This document shows positions 37,998 to 49,969 of a stretch of DNA of 64,000 nucleotides, in pieces; the first letter of the stretch is position 1; each line of letters begins with the position of its first letter. The notes under the pieces were generated by a model, which was not told the DNA's origin, did not search any database, and saw only the letters and a list, made by a program, of their open reading frames with translations. Made by a program: the position numbers and the translations under genes. The DNA comes from Lethocerus indicus (lineage: Eukaryota > Arthropoda > Insecta > Hemiptera > Belostomatidae): positions 13,729,575-13,793,574 of the forward strand of contig JACDQD010000005.1 of NCBI GenBank assembly GCA_019843655.1. Direction: 5' to 3'.

Positions 37998-38484
37998 CTA
38001 TAAACATGCCGGTTGTTTTAATATAATTTATAAACTAAAATATTAATCCAGTGATTTGCAATAGAGAATAAGAATATTCAATGTATTATAATTTCATACA
38101 GAAATAAAGAAGACTGAAAAACTATAACAAATACTGTTAAATTTAAGTGACTAGACAAATTTTGTATAGAGAGATATATTAAAGTAGCATTCACATTTGC
38201 ATTGACTAGGAAGAAAAAATAAACTGTAAATGGCCATAGAAGAAAAAAGCAACAAAATATCTTGTTAAAGGGAGAAAAATGAATAATAATACACAGATAT
38301 GATTATAAATTTACATGAGATAATACCTCCCCTCCAATCTCACTAAAGGAACTTTATAGGTTTTTATTCTTTACATTGTATGTATATTGTTTTCCAGATT
38401 TGAGGACTCTTGTAATCAAAATACTGGAATGACTAGGCTACTGACATTTCATTGTAAAAAGAAAAGTAAAATACTATATATATG

Positions 38485-38488
<4 letters not shown>

Positions 38489-38533
<45 letters not shown>
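38489..38533. repeat. (TA)n microsatellite
   Basis: About 45 bp of TA dinucleotides between alternative exons B and C. Confidence 0.95.
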
Positions 38534-38535
<2 letters not shown>

Positions 38536-39035
38536 AACATTTGTTCTAATTATTTTATATACAATTTGTTTCTTTTAGTAAGAATATAAATTATACCATA
38601 ATACATCTTATCTTTTTGGTTATACACGACTAAATGTGTGACTAGAGACTAGTAGTAAAGGCCAATAAGTATTATTAACCCTAAATATATATTAATGTAC
38701 TTTTTACTTTGGTCACAATTACAGAGCACTTTGAAATTGTATCAGTTTAAAATAAAGTTATTTCCTATATCTATATGTTATAATTCAAGGCTTTATTTTC
38801 TGCTAGTCTTTACCCGTAAGTTACTGGTTCATACCCATAGTATATTAATAAATAAATACCCTAACCTAAGATAGCTAAAATTATCTGTAAAAATAAGTGC
38901 CATATGGAAAGCCCTTCAAGTACAATTGATGTCAATAATGCTCAAAAAGAAACCAAAAACTGAGGGAAAGTTCCAGTCTCGCTAGGTTCATGTGTGTTAA
39001 GCTCTCAAGAAGGTTCAGTAAGAAAGACTGAGGTA

Positions 39036-39271
39036 TCATTTGGCCTTCTGAAGGAGAAGCTCTGAATGGTTGGGATGAGAGCTTGACATGTGGAGCCTGA
39101 GGGCGTACATCCGACCAAACACTTTCCTGCAAACTGGACACGTAGTTCGGCCTTCATGCATCTTCTTATGATGATCAAGGGACCTTGGATGTTTGAACAC
39201 CTTTCCACACTCATCACACCCAAATTGTTTCAGGGATGGATGCAGCCGTCTCCACAATCCATGGGCAAAAA
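39036..39271 (-). CDS. BTB–ZnF locus, alternative 3' exon B (two C2H2 fingers)
   Basis: Terminal exon with a phase-1 acceptor (TGCCCAG|TT) and its own stop; isoform 334 aa. The fingers are CDEC–x12–H–x3–H and CPVC–x12–H–x4–H with the five-residue linker EGRTT. The first 17 residues before the fingers are basic and aromatic. AATAAA at 38,792–38,797 (minus). Confidence 0.88.
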
Positions 39272-40288
39272 CTGGGCAAACAATGCACTCAATTATAAAA
39301 ATTATATACAAATGTGTACACATGTGTGTGAAATGTGTAATACATTTATTAATTAATATTCCACAGAAATTAGTTGAAATCCTGTTGAGGTGAAGAGTGT
39401 AAAACTATACTGTTTATTAGATAATATTAGATGTTATTTTTAAATGTAAGACTTGAAAATACATTTTTATAATTTCAAATTATAATGTAAATAAATTTTT
39501 TACAATTACAGTTTAAGGGGCAAATAAATTCTGATCAAAAAAATAAGTGAAATATTACATTAATATTTAATTTTTTCGCGAACACAAAACAACACAAAAT
39601 ATATGTTTCTAATGTCAACCAGTAACACATTAATACAATTTATATCCAATAAACTAATTATTCAAATTACAAACATACAATAAATATTTAAATTAAAAAT
39701 AGAACAATCTTTGTTTACAATTTCATAAATTCTTAAAATTAACTTTACACAGAAAATATGAAATATGAAATAAATAAATACAAACTCATCTGCAGAAAAC
39801 TGCAGCTTCATTTTTATGAAAAATATTTAATTAATTTTCATTATTAACATTTAACTATTAAATTTAAATAAAGTACAACTTATGTATAAATTGTGCTAAC
39901 CACAAATTATTACTGAATATAATATGTAAATACATTTTTTTTCAAAATGTGTACTAAATTTTAGTACCTTTACCTTTGGTACATTATCAAAATAACAACA
40001 ATTTCATTTATGTTTTTATTCATTATAAAATAACAAACAGTGTTTAGATAGTTATGGTATAATTTAGATAACAAAGTGAAAAATTATATATATATCACAC
40101 TGTTTTACATTGGATGAAATCATAAAAAAAGGTTGATACTTGATTACTGGATTTAGTAATAGGAATAATTGGAAAAAATTCACTTGTTCAAATGTCACTG
40201 CTAAAATTAATTTTTTATTTTATTATAGGCTAAATTCTATTACTCTAAAATGTTCATTCCAGTTCTTAATATGAGACATATTGAGTGA

Positions 40289-40479
40289 CTATGTTTTTGA
40301 TACGTCAAATGATTTATGATGCATCCCCATATGAATCCTCAGGTAATAAGTGCGACTGAAGGTTTTATCACAGTATGGGCAGTGAGTATCACCACTATGA
40401 AGCCTGCGGTGCATTGAGAGAGAACCAGAATGACGAAATGTTTTTCCACACTCTTGACAGACATGAAGAGCTCCCTTTG
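40289..40479 (-). CDS. BTB–ZnF locus, alternative 3' exon A (two C2H2 fingers)
   Basis: Terminal exon with a phase-1 acceptor (GGTTCTAG|CA) and its own stop; isoform 319 aa. The fingers are CQEC–x12–H–x3–H and CPYC–x12–H–x3–HH with the five-residue linker SGDTH. It is the 3' end nearest the constant exons. AATAAA copies at 40,214–40,224 (minus) follow about 70 nt past the stop. Confidence 0.88.
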
Positions 40480-40499
40480 CTAGAACCATAAACCCTCAT

Positions 40500-41767
40500 T
40501 ACACTTAAATATTTCTTTTAATTTTTTGGAAAAGTAAAATTCAGTCACTAAACATACAGCATACACCTATACATTAATGTTGTTAATCAATTTTATTTGA
40601 AAGTACAATGAAACTGTTCATTATTCATTAAAACATTTTTAATGGGTTAAGAAAACTTTAAAAAGTTTCAGGACATACAAGAAAATATTTTATACCAGCA
40701 CAATTATATTGTGGAATGATTTCAAAACGGTTATAATATATCAATTATTCTGGAACAAATAAGAGCATGCACATACAAGCAAATTCCATAGAGAAATAAA
40801 ATCATTTATATATAGAAATGGAAATAGAATAGGCAAAAAATGGACCACAGTGCTTTTCAGCATACAAAAGTTTAAAAAAGCCACTGCTGAAATAGAAGTA
40901 TAATAATCTGAATGGTTACATTGTGATATACTACTTCAACAGATTACTAAATACAGCTAGGTGGCATCATTCCAATATCGTTAATAGAAATATAGCCATA
41001 AGCAATTTAAAAAATCTGAAATGTACATCCAATGAAATTAAACTCATTATTTCTTCATACATACAGATTATGCAGTCACAATATATAAATATTAATTATT
41101 TTTATGAGAATAACATCTAGTAAAAATAACTCCACAACAGTTCATATATGACTGAAAGTGTTGATATTGAAAGGATTGGACCTTATAAGGTACATAAATT
41201 CATGTGTAAACCTGAATTTAAACCAATAAAGCATAAAACAATTCTGAATTCAGGGAAGTATTCTGCAAAGAACACAAATAATAATTTCATTTAAAAATAT
41301 TTATTTAATAACTAATGAAAAGAACAAAAGTCAAGCTATATAAATATTGCATATTAAATCCATAACATTAGAACTGGTGTGTAAAATATGTATACTTCAG
41401 GTAATTAAAATTTAAAAAATTAAATTAAGTTCTGGTTTAGATATGAACAAACCATAAAATTAAATACCTCAATCTAAAATACTCACCCTTAATTTAATTA
41501 TTTCTATTATGTCCATGATTTCACACATTCACATGTATAAAAAATGTTTAACTTTCTGGCATCACTAACAAAGAATAGCACTTTACGAAGAAATATTTTT
41601 AATTCACTTGATGATAGCACTAGATATTAATGTTTCACTACATTAATAATAAATGCTTAACATTTTCACTCAATATTGTCACAAGAAATTTCTGTTTTAT
41701 CTCACTGAAAATGTAGTTAAGGCAAATATTAATTACTAGTAGCAATGATTACTAAAATATGAATACA

Positions 41768-41813
<46 letters not shown>

Positions 41814-42124
41814 CATTAAAACATATAAGTATTAATACTAAATATATATCAAACGTAAGTAATTATTTCATTCAATTAAAAAAACAATGTATATTTAGAA
41901 TAGGTAAATTACTCACTTTAGTAATACTGAATGGGACAATAAAAGATTTAGTATTAAAATATGTTCATTATATGCTTAGGTGATTTTTCTGTCAGTTAGT
42001 GTCACAGAATATTCATTCTTTTTGTATCAATTTTATGTTATATAGTATGTATACAGTGTAATTGTGTACTAGAGTATGCTCATTATAGTGTATAAATCAT
42101 TTATGAAAATCTAATTTGACTCAC
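40500..42124. other. Intron between constant exon 4 and alternative exon A
   Basis: AT-rich DNA, no exon seen. It contains an (AT)n microsatellite at 41,771–41,810. Confidence 0.5.
41771..41810. repeat. (AT)20 microsatellite
   Basis: Forty bp of pure AT dinucleotides in the intron after constant exon 4. Confidence 0.97.
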
Positions 42125-44297
42125 CCTGTAGAGAATCTTGTAGGGAATCGCTTGATGTCCCAGGACCTCTATCTAAAAGAATGTCTAGTCAATATTTGAA
42201 ATAGTAGATATCAAGGTAGTACTATCAAATCAATAGGTTGTATTCTTCAAAGCAATGTTTATTAATGACAAGCCAATGTAATGTTCTCATCTTAATCACT
42301 TTTAGTCTTAGTCAGTTTCACTAAGTCATGACAAAATGTGAAGTTATTTTATTAATATTTATTGATTTAGTACTAATTCGGTAACTGCTGATCCATATGT
42401 TTTCACCATTAAAAATATGTTCATTAGAGGACAGTTAAAATATAAATCAAGATCTGACTAAAACAAAACATTGGGGATTATTCCAACCATCTATTTGAAA
42501 AGAAAAATGCCTCCCTAGCAATGTATTTCCTTTTTCCTGCTCAGAGATAAAAAAGAACAAAACAGGCCCAAATCAAAACTGCTACTTTGGTGTCAATCAT
42601 CTTCACAATTTGAAACATTGTGTAAAACTGTTTTTATATAAAAATACTGCTGCACTGAAATCAAGTATCACTACTTCAATAACAACAATTGAATCGTAAA
42701 TATAAAACAATCACAATTAGTTGAAACAATATTTCAAACATAGAAAACAAATAATTGCTAACATTTCATTAATACACATTTTTCTGCCTTTATTAGCTCT
42801 AAAATATGCCATTTCCTGAATAATTTTGTCTGACAACATTCACTATTATTCAAGTTATATAATAATGTACGAATATGATCTCTGGAATACATGACGTTAA
42901 AATCTTACCTAAATTTGAAAGTCCTTCTATGCTGTCCTCATTAGGCCCAACTGCGTATTTTTGTTCAATGGAAGTATCCTGTGGAAGATTTTCATTGAAG
43001 GGATTAGGGTCATCATAAGTTTCTGCTGAATCATTATCATAATACTCAGGTTCTACTTTAAAGCTCTGATTAAGATGTTTGCTGTCTGAACTGTTTGTCG
43101 GACTGGCATCACTTGGCAACATCTGTTTTTTCTTCTTACCAGGAGGCGAATCAGGAATATGGAGGACAGGGGAAATGTTTTTTTGAATCAAATGCTTTTT
43201 GGCACGTCGGATCTCATTACCAGCAAGAACAGTATCAGTTTCATCCTAAAGCAAATACAGTCTAGATAAAATCAAAATCATTTAAACTTGTTAACATTTA
43301 TTGAAAATTATCTACACAGCTATTGAGGTAATATTTACTAAATGGGCTATATTTTTCCAAATCAAAGATTGTAGATTTTGATCAATATATTAGAGAACCA
43401 ATTTGATATGATTATTGTTTAAATCACCTCCACCAATACGGGTGGTTTATACACAAAATTATAACATTGAGATTAAAAGACTATTTTATCAAAAGTTTTT
43501 TTTTTATTTTTACATAAACATCTTTTAAGGAATAAGAAACTTTAACTTACACTTTTCAAATCGCAAGTTTCTTTATTAGTCCCACTAGTAAGGCCCTGTA
43601 TTTCTAAGAGTTCAGCTGTGTTTAGAAATGATGACAAACATTCTTGTGCAACGTTAACTTCACCTTGATACATAAATGTAATTAAAGCTTCTAAATCATC
43701 ATACTTGACATTCCAAAATATGATCACCGGATGTTGACAAGGGTTTTCCTGAAAATCATGATGGATGAAATTGGTATAGTACATCTGCAAAATTTGACAG
43801 ATGGTTAACATGTTATGCAAATACAAAAAAGAGTGAAAAAAACTTATATATTTATTCAAATTTAATAACTACAATTCCAGAACAACCTGACCTATTCAGG
43901 TCTAGCTGTTCTTCAGTTATGAACCTCAAGCATTTGTAAGTCACTTTTTTTAAATAATGGCCTGCAATGAATACAAATAAATAAGACTTTTAATATGAAT
44001 TAAAGAGTTTCAAAATGTGAAATTCCACTGGGTTTTTATGTGTGGAATGTTAAATCAATCAAATGAGAAGAGTGGCTACTACTCATAAAAATTATACAAT
44101 ACATTAATTACTTTGAAAATTTCACGAAAATAAGAACTACAAGCAGAAAGAAGCATTTTGTGTGCTTTAATTTTTCTTCCTTCACAGCTAAGCGTAACAT
44201 CAACAAGATCTTCATCAGCACGCAAAGCATCAAAAGCACCAGTGATATGATTTAAATAGTTGTTCCACCTTAAAGAAAATTGCTGAGTGTTTGCCAT
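42125..44297 (-). CDS. BTB–ZnF transcription factor, constant exons 1–4 (broad/lola/tramtrack-type)
   Basis: Exons 44297-44112, 43748-43551, 43245-42909 and 42172-42125. Residues 1–120 form a BTB domain with the insect hallmarks [42 protein letters not shown] and YQGEVNV, which mediates dimerisation. The linker (129–256) is polar, with a lysine run after PPG (163–168, possible nuclear signal) and a consensus SUMO site FKVE (Lys191). Exon 4 is a 48-nt exon with phase 1 at both ends and can be skipped silently. Its donor (CAGG|GTGAGT) feeds seven alternative zinc-finger ends. Within the family the BTB looks nearest to Broad, but the fingers differ, so I give no symbol. An acceptor (TTTCAG) 14 nt before the ATG shows there is a 5' UTR exon. 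Confidence 0.9.
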
Positions 44298-45552
44298 AAC
44301 TTAACGTAATCTGAAACAAGTAAAATTAAGAAATAACACTGTTTAAACATCATGACCGGAATATTAAGTCTAATAATTCTAAACTATAGACATAAGTGAA
44401 AAAAATACTAACAGGCAAAGAGAAATAACAAATTTTGTCAGAATTTTCTGAAATAATAAATGGTTTGCATAATACATGCAGTTCTAATTTCACATTTTAA
44501 GACAATGAGAACTTATGAATTCTTTAAAGTACATTGTACTCATTTAATGAAAAGTAACATCAATAAGATGAAAGATAAACCTTGGCACTAATAAGATAAT
44601 GTGCTTAAGTCTTAAGAAAACTGACATACTATAATTTAATATTCTGTTGATTACTTAGTAAAAATTAATGACCAATAGGTTATCTTTATTGTAATTACAG
44701 ACATTTGAAGATTTATAAACTAGATTATTCAAAAATTGAACTGAAATTTAGACAACCACATTTTAAATGAACTGCTACTACAAACTAACAACGAGCAACA
44801 CATGAAATGAACTACAACACAGTGAATAAACAGTTCGAATACAGAATTTAGTTGAGAAAGTGGTAAAGAATGTTGATGTGAAATTCATTAGATCAAGCGG
44901 TTGTTGGAAACAAGAAACTTAACCTTTATTTGAATAAACTTACTCGAGATATCATCAAACAATAATTACTACACTCTCAATCAAACTAAACATGAATTAG
45001 GCCAATGACTACTGGCTGGATCATCTATGACATTTTCCAAAATCATTCAGGCCGAAATATATTACACTTGCGTCTTCATCTAAAATGAAATTTCTTTGCA
45101 GAACCCTTCATGAGGGCTATTTAATAGAATTGATAAGCATAAAATAGCAAACACTTTAACACATAAAGAACAATTCAGTTGCAACGGTGTTTTAGTATTG
45201 ACTGCTTACTTAAAAAATAACTAACTGACAGCTAACTGAAACATATGGGTTCCAGTAGTTATGGGCTTAATCACAAATCTACAGTAAGAATTAAAGACAA
45301 AATAGTAAATAACACTGAAATAATACTGAAACATTAATATCAATATTCAATTCATATGTTTAGGTGGGCCAAGTTTAACCTTACCTATTATAAACAGTCC
45401 AGAAATTATAACTACCCTTTGGTTTCCGACGATTATTTTAATACACTAATTAACTTACACAAACTAATACTAAAACATATAATAATATCAACTGCAAAGA
45501 AGAAAGACGAATAAAACAAATCACAAAATGGCCGCGGGGTTTATACTCTTAC

Positions 45553-45620
45553 CGGATACTTTCACATTTCTCTTTTGACAGTGCTACCTTGCGTGGGAAA
45601 AAGTATGCGGGTATACAGTT
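45553..45620 (-). promoter_or_regulatory. Candidate 5' UTR exon and promoter of the BTB–ZnF gene
   Basis: A strong minus-strand donor (ATCCG|GTAAGAG) ends an exon at 45,553 and could splice to the acceptor 14 nt before the BTB start codon. A small GC-rich patch (CCCCGCGGCC on minus) lies just downstream. The transcription start is not resolved. Confidence 0.4.
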
Positions 45621-46286
45621 ATGAAATTATATATATATTTTAATACTTAACAATAATGTATATGAAGCTTAGACATAGAAATGTCCGTACAGACGCGAAT
45701 AGTTTCAGACGTTCTTTCAGAAAAAAATTAAAGCCAACTGCGCCAGTAACAAACTTAATTGAGTACAAATTAAAATTTAAACATTTATTTCAATGCTGCG
45801 GTCTTTTAACTACAAAGGCTAAATGAAATATGGAATAAAAGAATTCCAAATTCTAAATTTGAAAGTTTACTTTATATTACATATTTAAAGGAATTTGTTA
45901 TTTTTAGAAATGTTATATATATGAAAATTATCTTGTAGAAAATGTAAGTAGTATCTATGACTAGTAGTAGTCCATCGAGGATCAAGTGATTTATAGGACA
46001 TGTTTCCATTCGGTAATAATTCGGTCGTTTTCACATTTTATTATGATTCGAAGTTGTGCAATGGACAGAAAAAAAAATTCGGGAATGTTATTATCTGTGT
46101 TAACCGTTTGGTTTCGTATTTTTGGTCTTCGATGAGATCAAGTTCGGGTCATTATCGGTAATTGGCAATCAGGTCTTCTCCGCCGCCATTGCATAAAGGT
46201 AAGAATTAATTAGGCAAATTCAAATTAGAAATAATAATGCGCATGTGTGTATAATAGTGTGAAATAATAGTTTGCGCGCATGCACG

Positions 46287-46359
<73 letters not shown>

Positions 46360-48400
46360 TTTATGAAAAAAGTATATTAAAACAAAGGGTATAATCAATG
46401 AATGAAGCAATTTTTACTTTGAAAAAAGCATTTCCAACAAAAACATTATGATTCACCCATTAATTCTATATTTTTAATACTGAATGCATGGGATCATATA
46501 TTTTAAAGAGTATTAAATGGAGTTTGAAAATAATTCCTATTTCAACCATTAGGATCATGCAAAGTCTTTTTACACTTATGTTGTTAATGTATTCCATTTG
46601 TATATGAATTATACCAAGGAAGGATTTTATAGTATTTGGGTACTGTATTAAATCCATAATAACAATTACATTATTTATTGGGACACTACTTCAAATGAAA
46701 TGTGAATGTATGGGCATATTCACATGTTTCTTTAAAATTATAATGTTCATTTATTTTTTATATATAATATAGTATAGGAAACCTGTAATATATATTAGAA
46801 TACAGTAAATAAGGGTTATTTTTTATATTAGTGCTGAAAATACACAATGGTGTAATATTTTGTAATATACACGGCATATACTAATTCTTGAATTAATTAT
46901 AACTTTGAAAAAATATTTCTTTAGCATTTCTATTACTTTTTTTGATGATCATAATGAAAAACAAATACCAATCGATTTACACAATAATTTAATATGATTA
47001 AATTATAGTACTATCTAATCATCAACATCGACTATATACACACTATGGCAACTATCCTTTAAATTAAATATATCTTAATATACAATTGTGTATTGACCTG
47101 TAAGACTTTGAAACAATTTTTTCAATGGGTAAATATTGAACTCATATCGATTTGATTTGATACTTTAAGGTAAGTAAAGTACACCCAACTAAAAAGATAT
47201 AAAGATTTGTGTAGGTGAACTAAAGGTTTAGAGAAACTTGTATAAGAATACAGTTTAATACAAAATATCATTTAGGAAAGGAAAAGGTGTGGTATGGCAC
47301 AAATGAATACATTTTATTTTTACACTATATGAAAAATTGCACAATATTTATTTCTTTGCTCTTTTCGTCATTCATTTTGCATAGCAAGCTAGACAGATTT
47401 GGATAAGTATGTATCAGGTCAGTATGTTACACTGTAATAGGGTCCTCAATTTTTTCCTACACAATAGGTGTACACAATATGGTATAGAACTATACTTTAC
47501 ATAACAACTCTTTATTTACAACTCACAACTCATAATTCATGCAGCATAATTAATGTCTATATATTATCTACAAGTAAATATGATCTGTGGTCTTGATGGA
47601 AAGCTCTTTTTTATTAATAAGGTATATACAAAACATGTTCTATAGTTTTGTACCATCTTCATGATGAGATGAACCTTTAATTTCAGGGATTATTGATTTT
47701 TTATGAAGTATTTGGTCAGTTTGCAATGATCTGTGGATAATCATTTTTTATATAGTGAAATTCCTCTTAGTGGTTTCTCAGGTATCAGGTTTCATCTTAG
47801 ATATCCTGTGCATTGTAGAAACTTACTTTTGGTTTAGACTAAAGATGATGGTTTTAGACACTTTATTCATAATGTTTACATACTAGAATAATATTATTTA
47901 TGATTTGTGTTCACATAATGTTTTAAAGAATTAATGAATATTAAGAGAATATTAATTATGTTACATTACATTGTGTAAATATAAAAAAATGTCTAAATTG
48001 CATAACATTCCATTCAGTGCTAAAATTAAATTATCCCTATTATAGGCAAAATGGTAAATAAAAATTACATACTTCATAGTAATACATTAAGTACATCATT
48101 ATCTGTGCGATATTCCGTTTCCTGACAGCCACATGTGCCTAAAATACAATCAGAATACTGTTTCTCTAGGCTTTTGTATTACTTCATGGTTGGATGTTTT
48201 AATCAAGCTCCAATTTCAACTCCATAGATCCTTACAGATTTATTAAATTAAATCATTAAATTTAATTAAGTCATGTTTTAAACAGATTTTGTAAATTGAA
48301 AAGAAGGAGAGCATTGCAAATTTATGGCAGAGAAAAAAATTATGGCGTATCTTTACAAAAATGGAGTGATTTCGTGATAACATTGATAAAATAACGTACA
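45621..48400. other. AT-rich gene-free stretch upstream of the BTB–ZnF gene
   Basis: No coding signal. It contains the long (AC)n microsatellite at 46,288–46,358 and otherwise low-complexity AT-rich DNA. Some of it may be upstream regulatory sequence of the BTB gene. Confidence 0.5.
46288..46358. repeat. (AC)n microsatellite, about 71 bp
   Basis: Uninterrupted AC dinucleotides, preceded by TGCGCGCATGCACG, another alternating purine–pyrimidine run. Together they form roughly 85 bp able in principle to take the Z-DNA form. Confidence 0.97.
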
Positions 48401-49963
48401 AATTTAATTACGTACGGCACTTTATTTTTACATTCTCAGTAATAAAATAAAACGTTTGTGTTATTAAGGCAGGTTGTTTAACGAGGTAGGGACACGGCTG
48501 AAAATGGTGGTCTTTTCTTATATAGTTATCAGACATTTTAATAGGACGCGTATATGTGAGTGAGGCCTTGCCTGATTTCACGCTCGAATCCATTGGAATG
48601 TACCAAGGCACTTGTCTACCAGTACGTGATCATTTATAGACCCATTGTTCACAGTGGGGCAGAACAATGAATTATTAAACAACATTGCGTCTTGCATTGC
48701 TGTGCATCGCAACATCTCGATTCGGGCTCAATTAGGACGAATACCGCAGCCTCATAATATAAATTGCATCCTTTGCAACGATTGACTACCTGGGCGCATT
48801 CAAATGTTCTATGTTCTCCTCAATTATACATTTTTTAGAACACCTTTGATACAGATTCTTATCGGAATTGTGTACTTCCCTTTTCACCTATAAATTAGTA
48901 AATAATTTAAAGACATTCTGCTGACACACGCAGAAACATATAATCATTATTAATTAATCTTATTAATATTAATTAATTCTATATAAAATATATAAAACTC
49001 GTTCGTAAAGGAATAATATCATCATATCATTTCGTTTCTCAGACCTTGCGTGATTGCTTGGCTCTTCTGGATGCCTTTTTAAATGTTAGTACTCCTGAGC
49101 AGGAAAAATTTTTCCTGGAACCCGTGAAAAATATGCATTCGTGTATTTCAAACTGGGAAATGACGACGAAGGCACATTTGCACTAGTCACTAAGGGCTCC
49201 CTTCGTTTTGCGCTCTCCGACCTTTCACCGAACCCTGGGGAAACATTGATCATGATCCGTGATCGAAAACGCCAATACTGAACGTGAACATTTGTCTCTC
49301 TGCAGAGGTGGGAAACAATTCCCCGGGGAATTGCTTCCTCTACAAGACCGAAAAACCTCCAATCGTGTTAACGTTACAAATTGTAAATTTGTTTCCGAAG
49401 TCTTAACCTGAAATTTAGGTCTTATTACAACGAGAAACGTAGATATTTACCGAAAAGGACATTAATACCGTTAATTACATGGCAGATTGGTTTAGATGTC
49501 CCTACTCTGTGTGATACGGGAATAAATGAATCATAAGCCCTAGAGGATTAGCGAGAGTATACTCTGGTACATAGAGGACTCGACCTCGTTCTCTCGTTCA
49601 TCTACTCTTTTATCGGACCCTTATGATCCAGTAAGATCGGAACCAGTAAGAATTTCGCAACGTCACAGACAAACAACACTCAGGAGTACGCCAGAGGGAA
49701 AGGGAATGAACCCTTCCACTGCAACTCACTCGTGTTCTTCAAAAACAGGAAGAATCATGGACAGTCATCATCTAGTGCACGAATGAGTTTTCAGAATGCA
49801 ACAGAATAAGTATATTCTGTTGGACTGTGGCAAGATGCAGTGCTAGTCGGAAGAGGGGGCAGAAGATGCCCGAAATGTTACGATCGGTCCCCGTTCGCAA
49901 TAACTTTCGAGGCGGGACACGAACCGCTTCCGAAGGGAAACATGCTGTCGGAGCGCCGCGCGG

Positions 49964-49969
49964 TATAAA
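49964..49969 (+). promoter_or_regulatory. TATA-like box in a GC-rich island
   Basis: TATAAA directly after a GC-only run (GAGCGCCGCGCGG). No arthropod initiator is clear 25–35 bp downstream, so this is only a candidate promoter. Confidence 0.25.

Noticed and set aside
38815..38850. CTGGTTCATACCC, B-box-like
   Set aside because: No A box and no cloverleaf could be built around it.
46225..46410. Minus-strand open frame of 61 codons through the (AC)n repeat
   Set aside because: It is only the microsatellite read as Cys–Val repeats.
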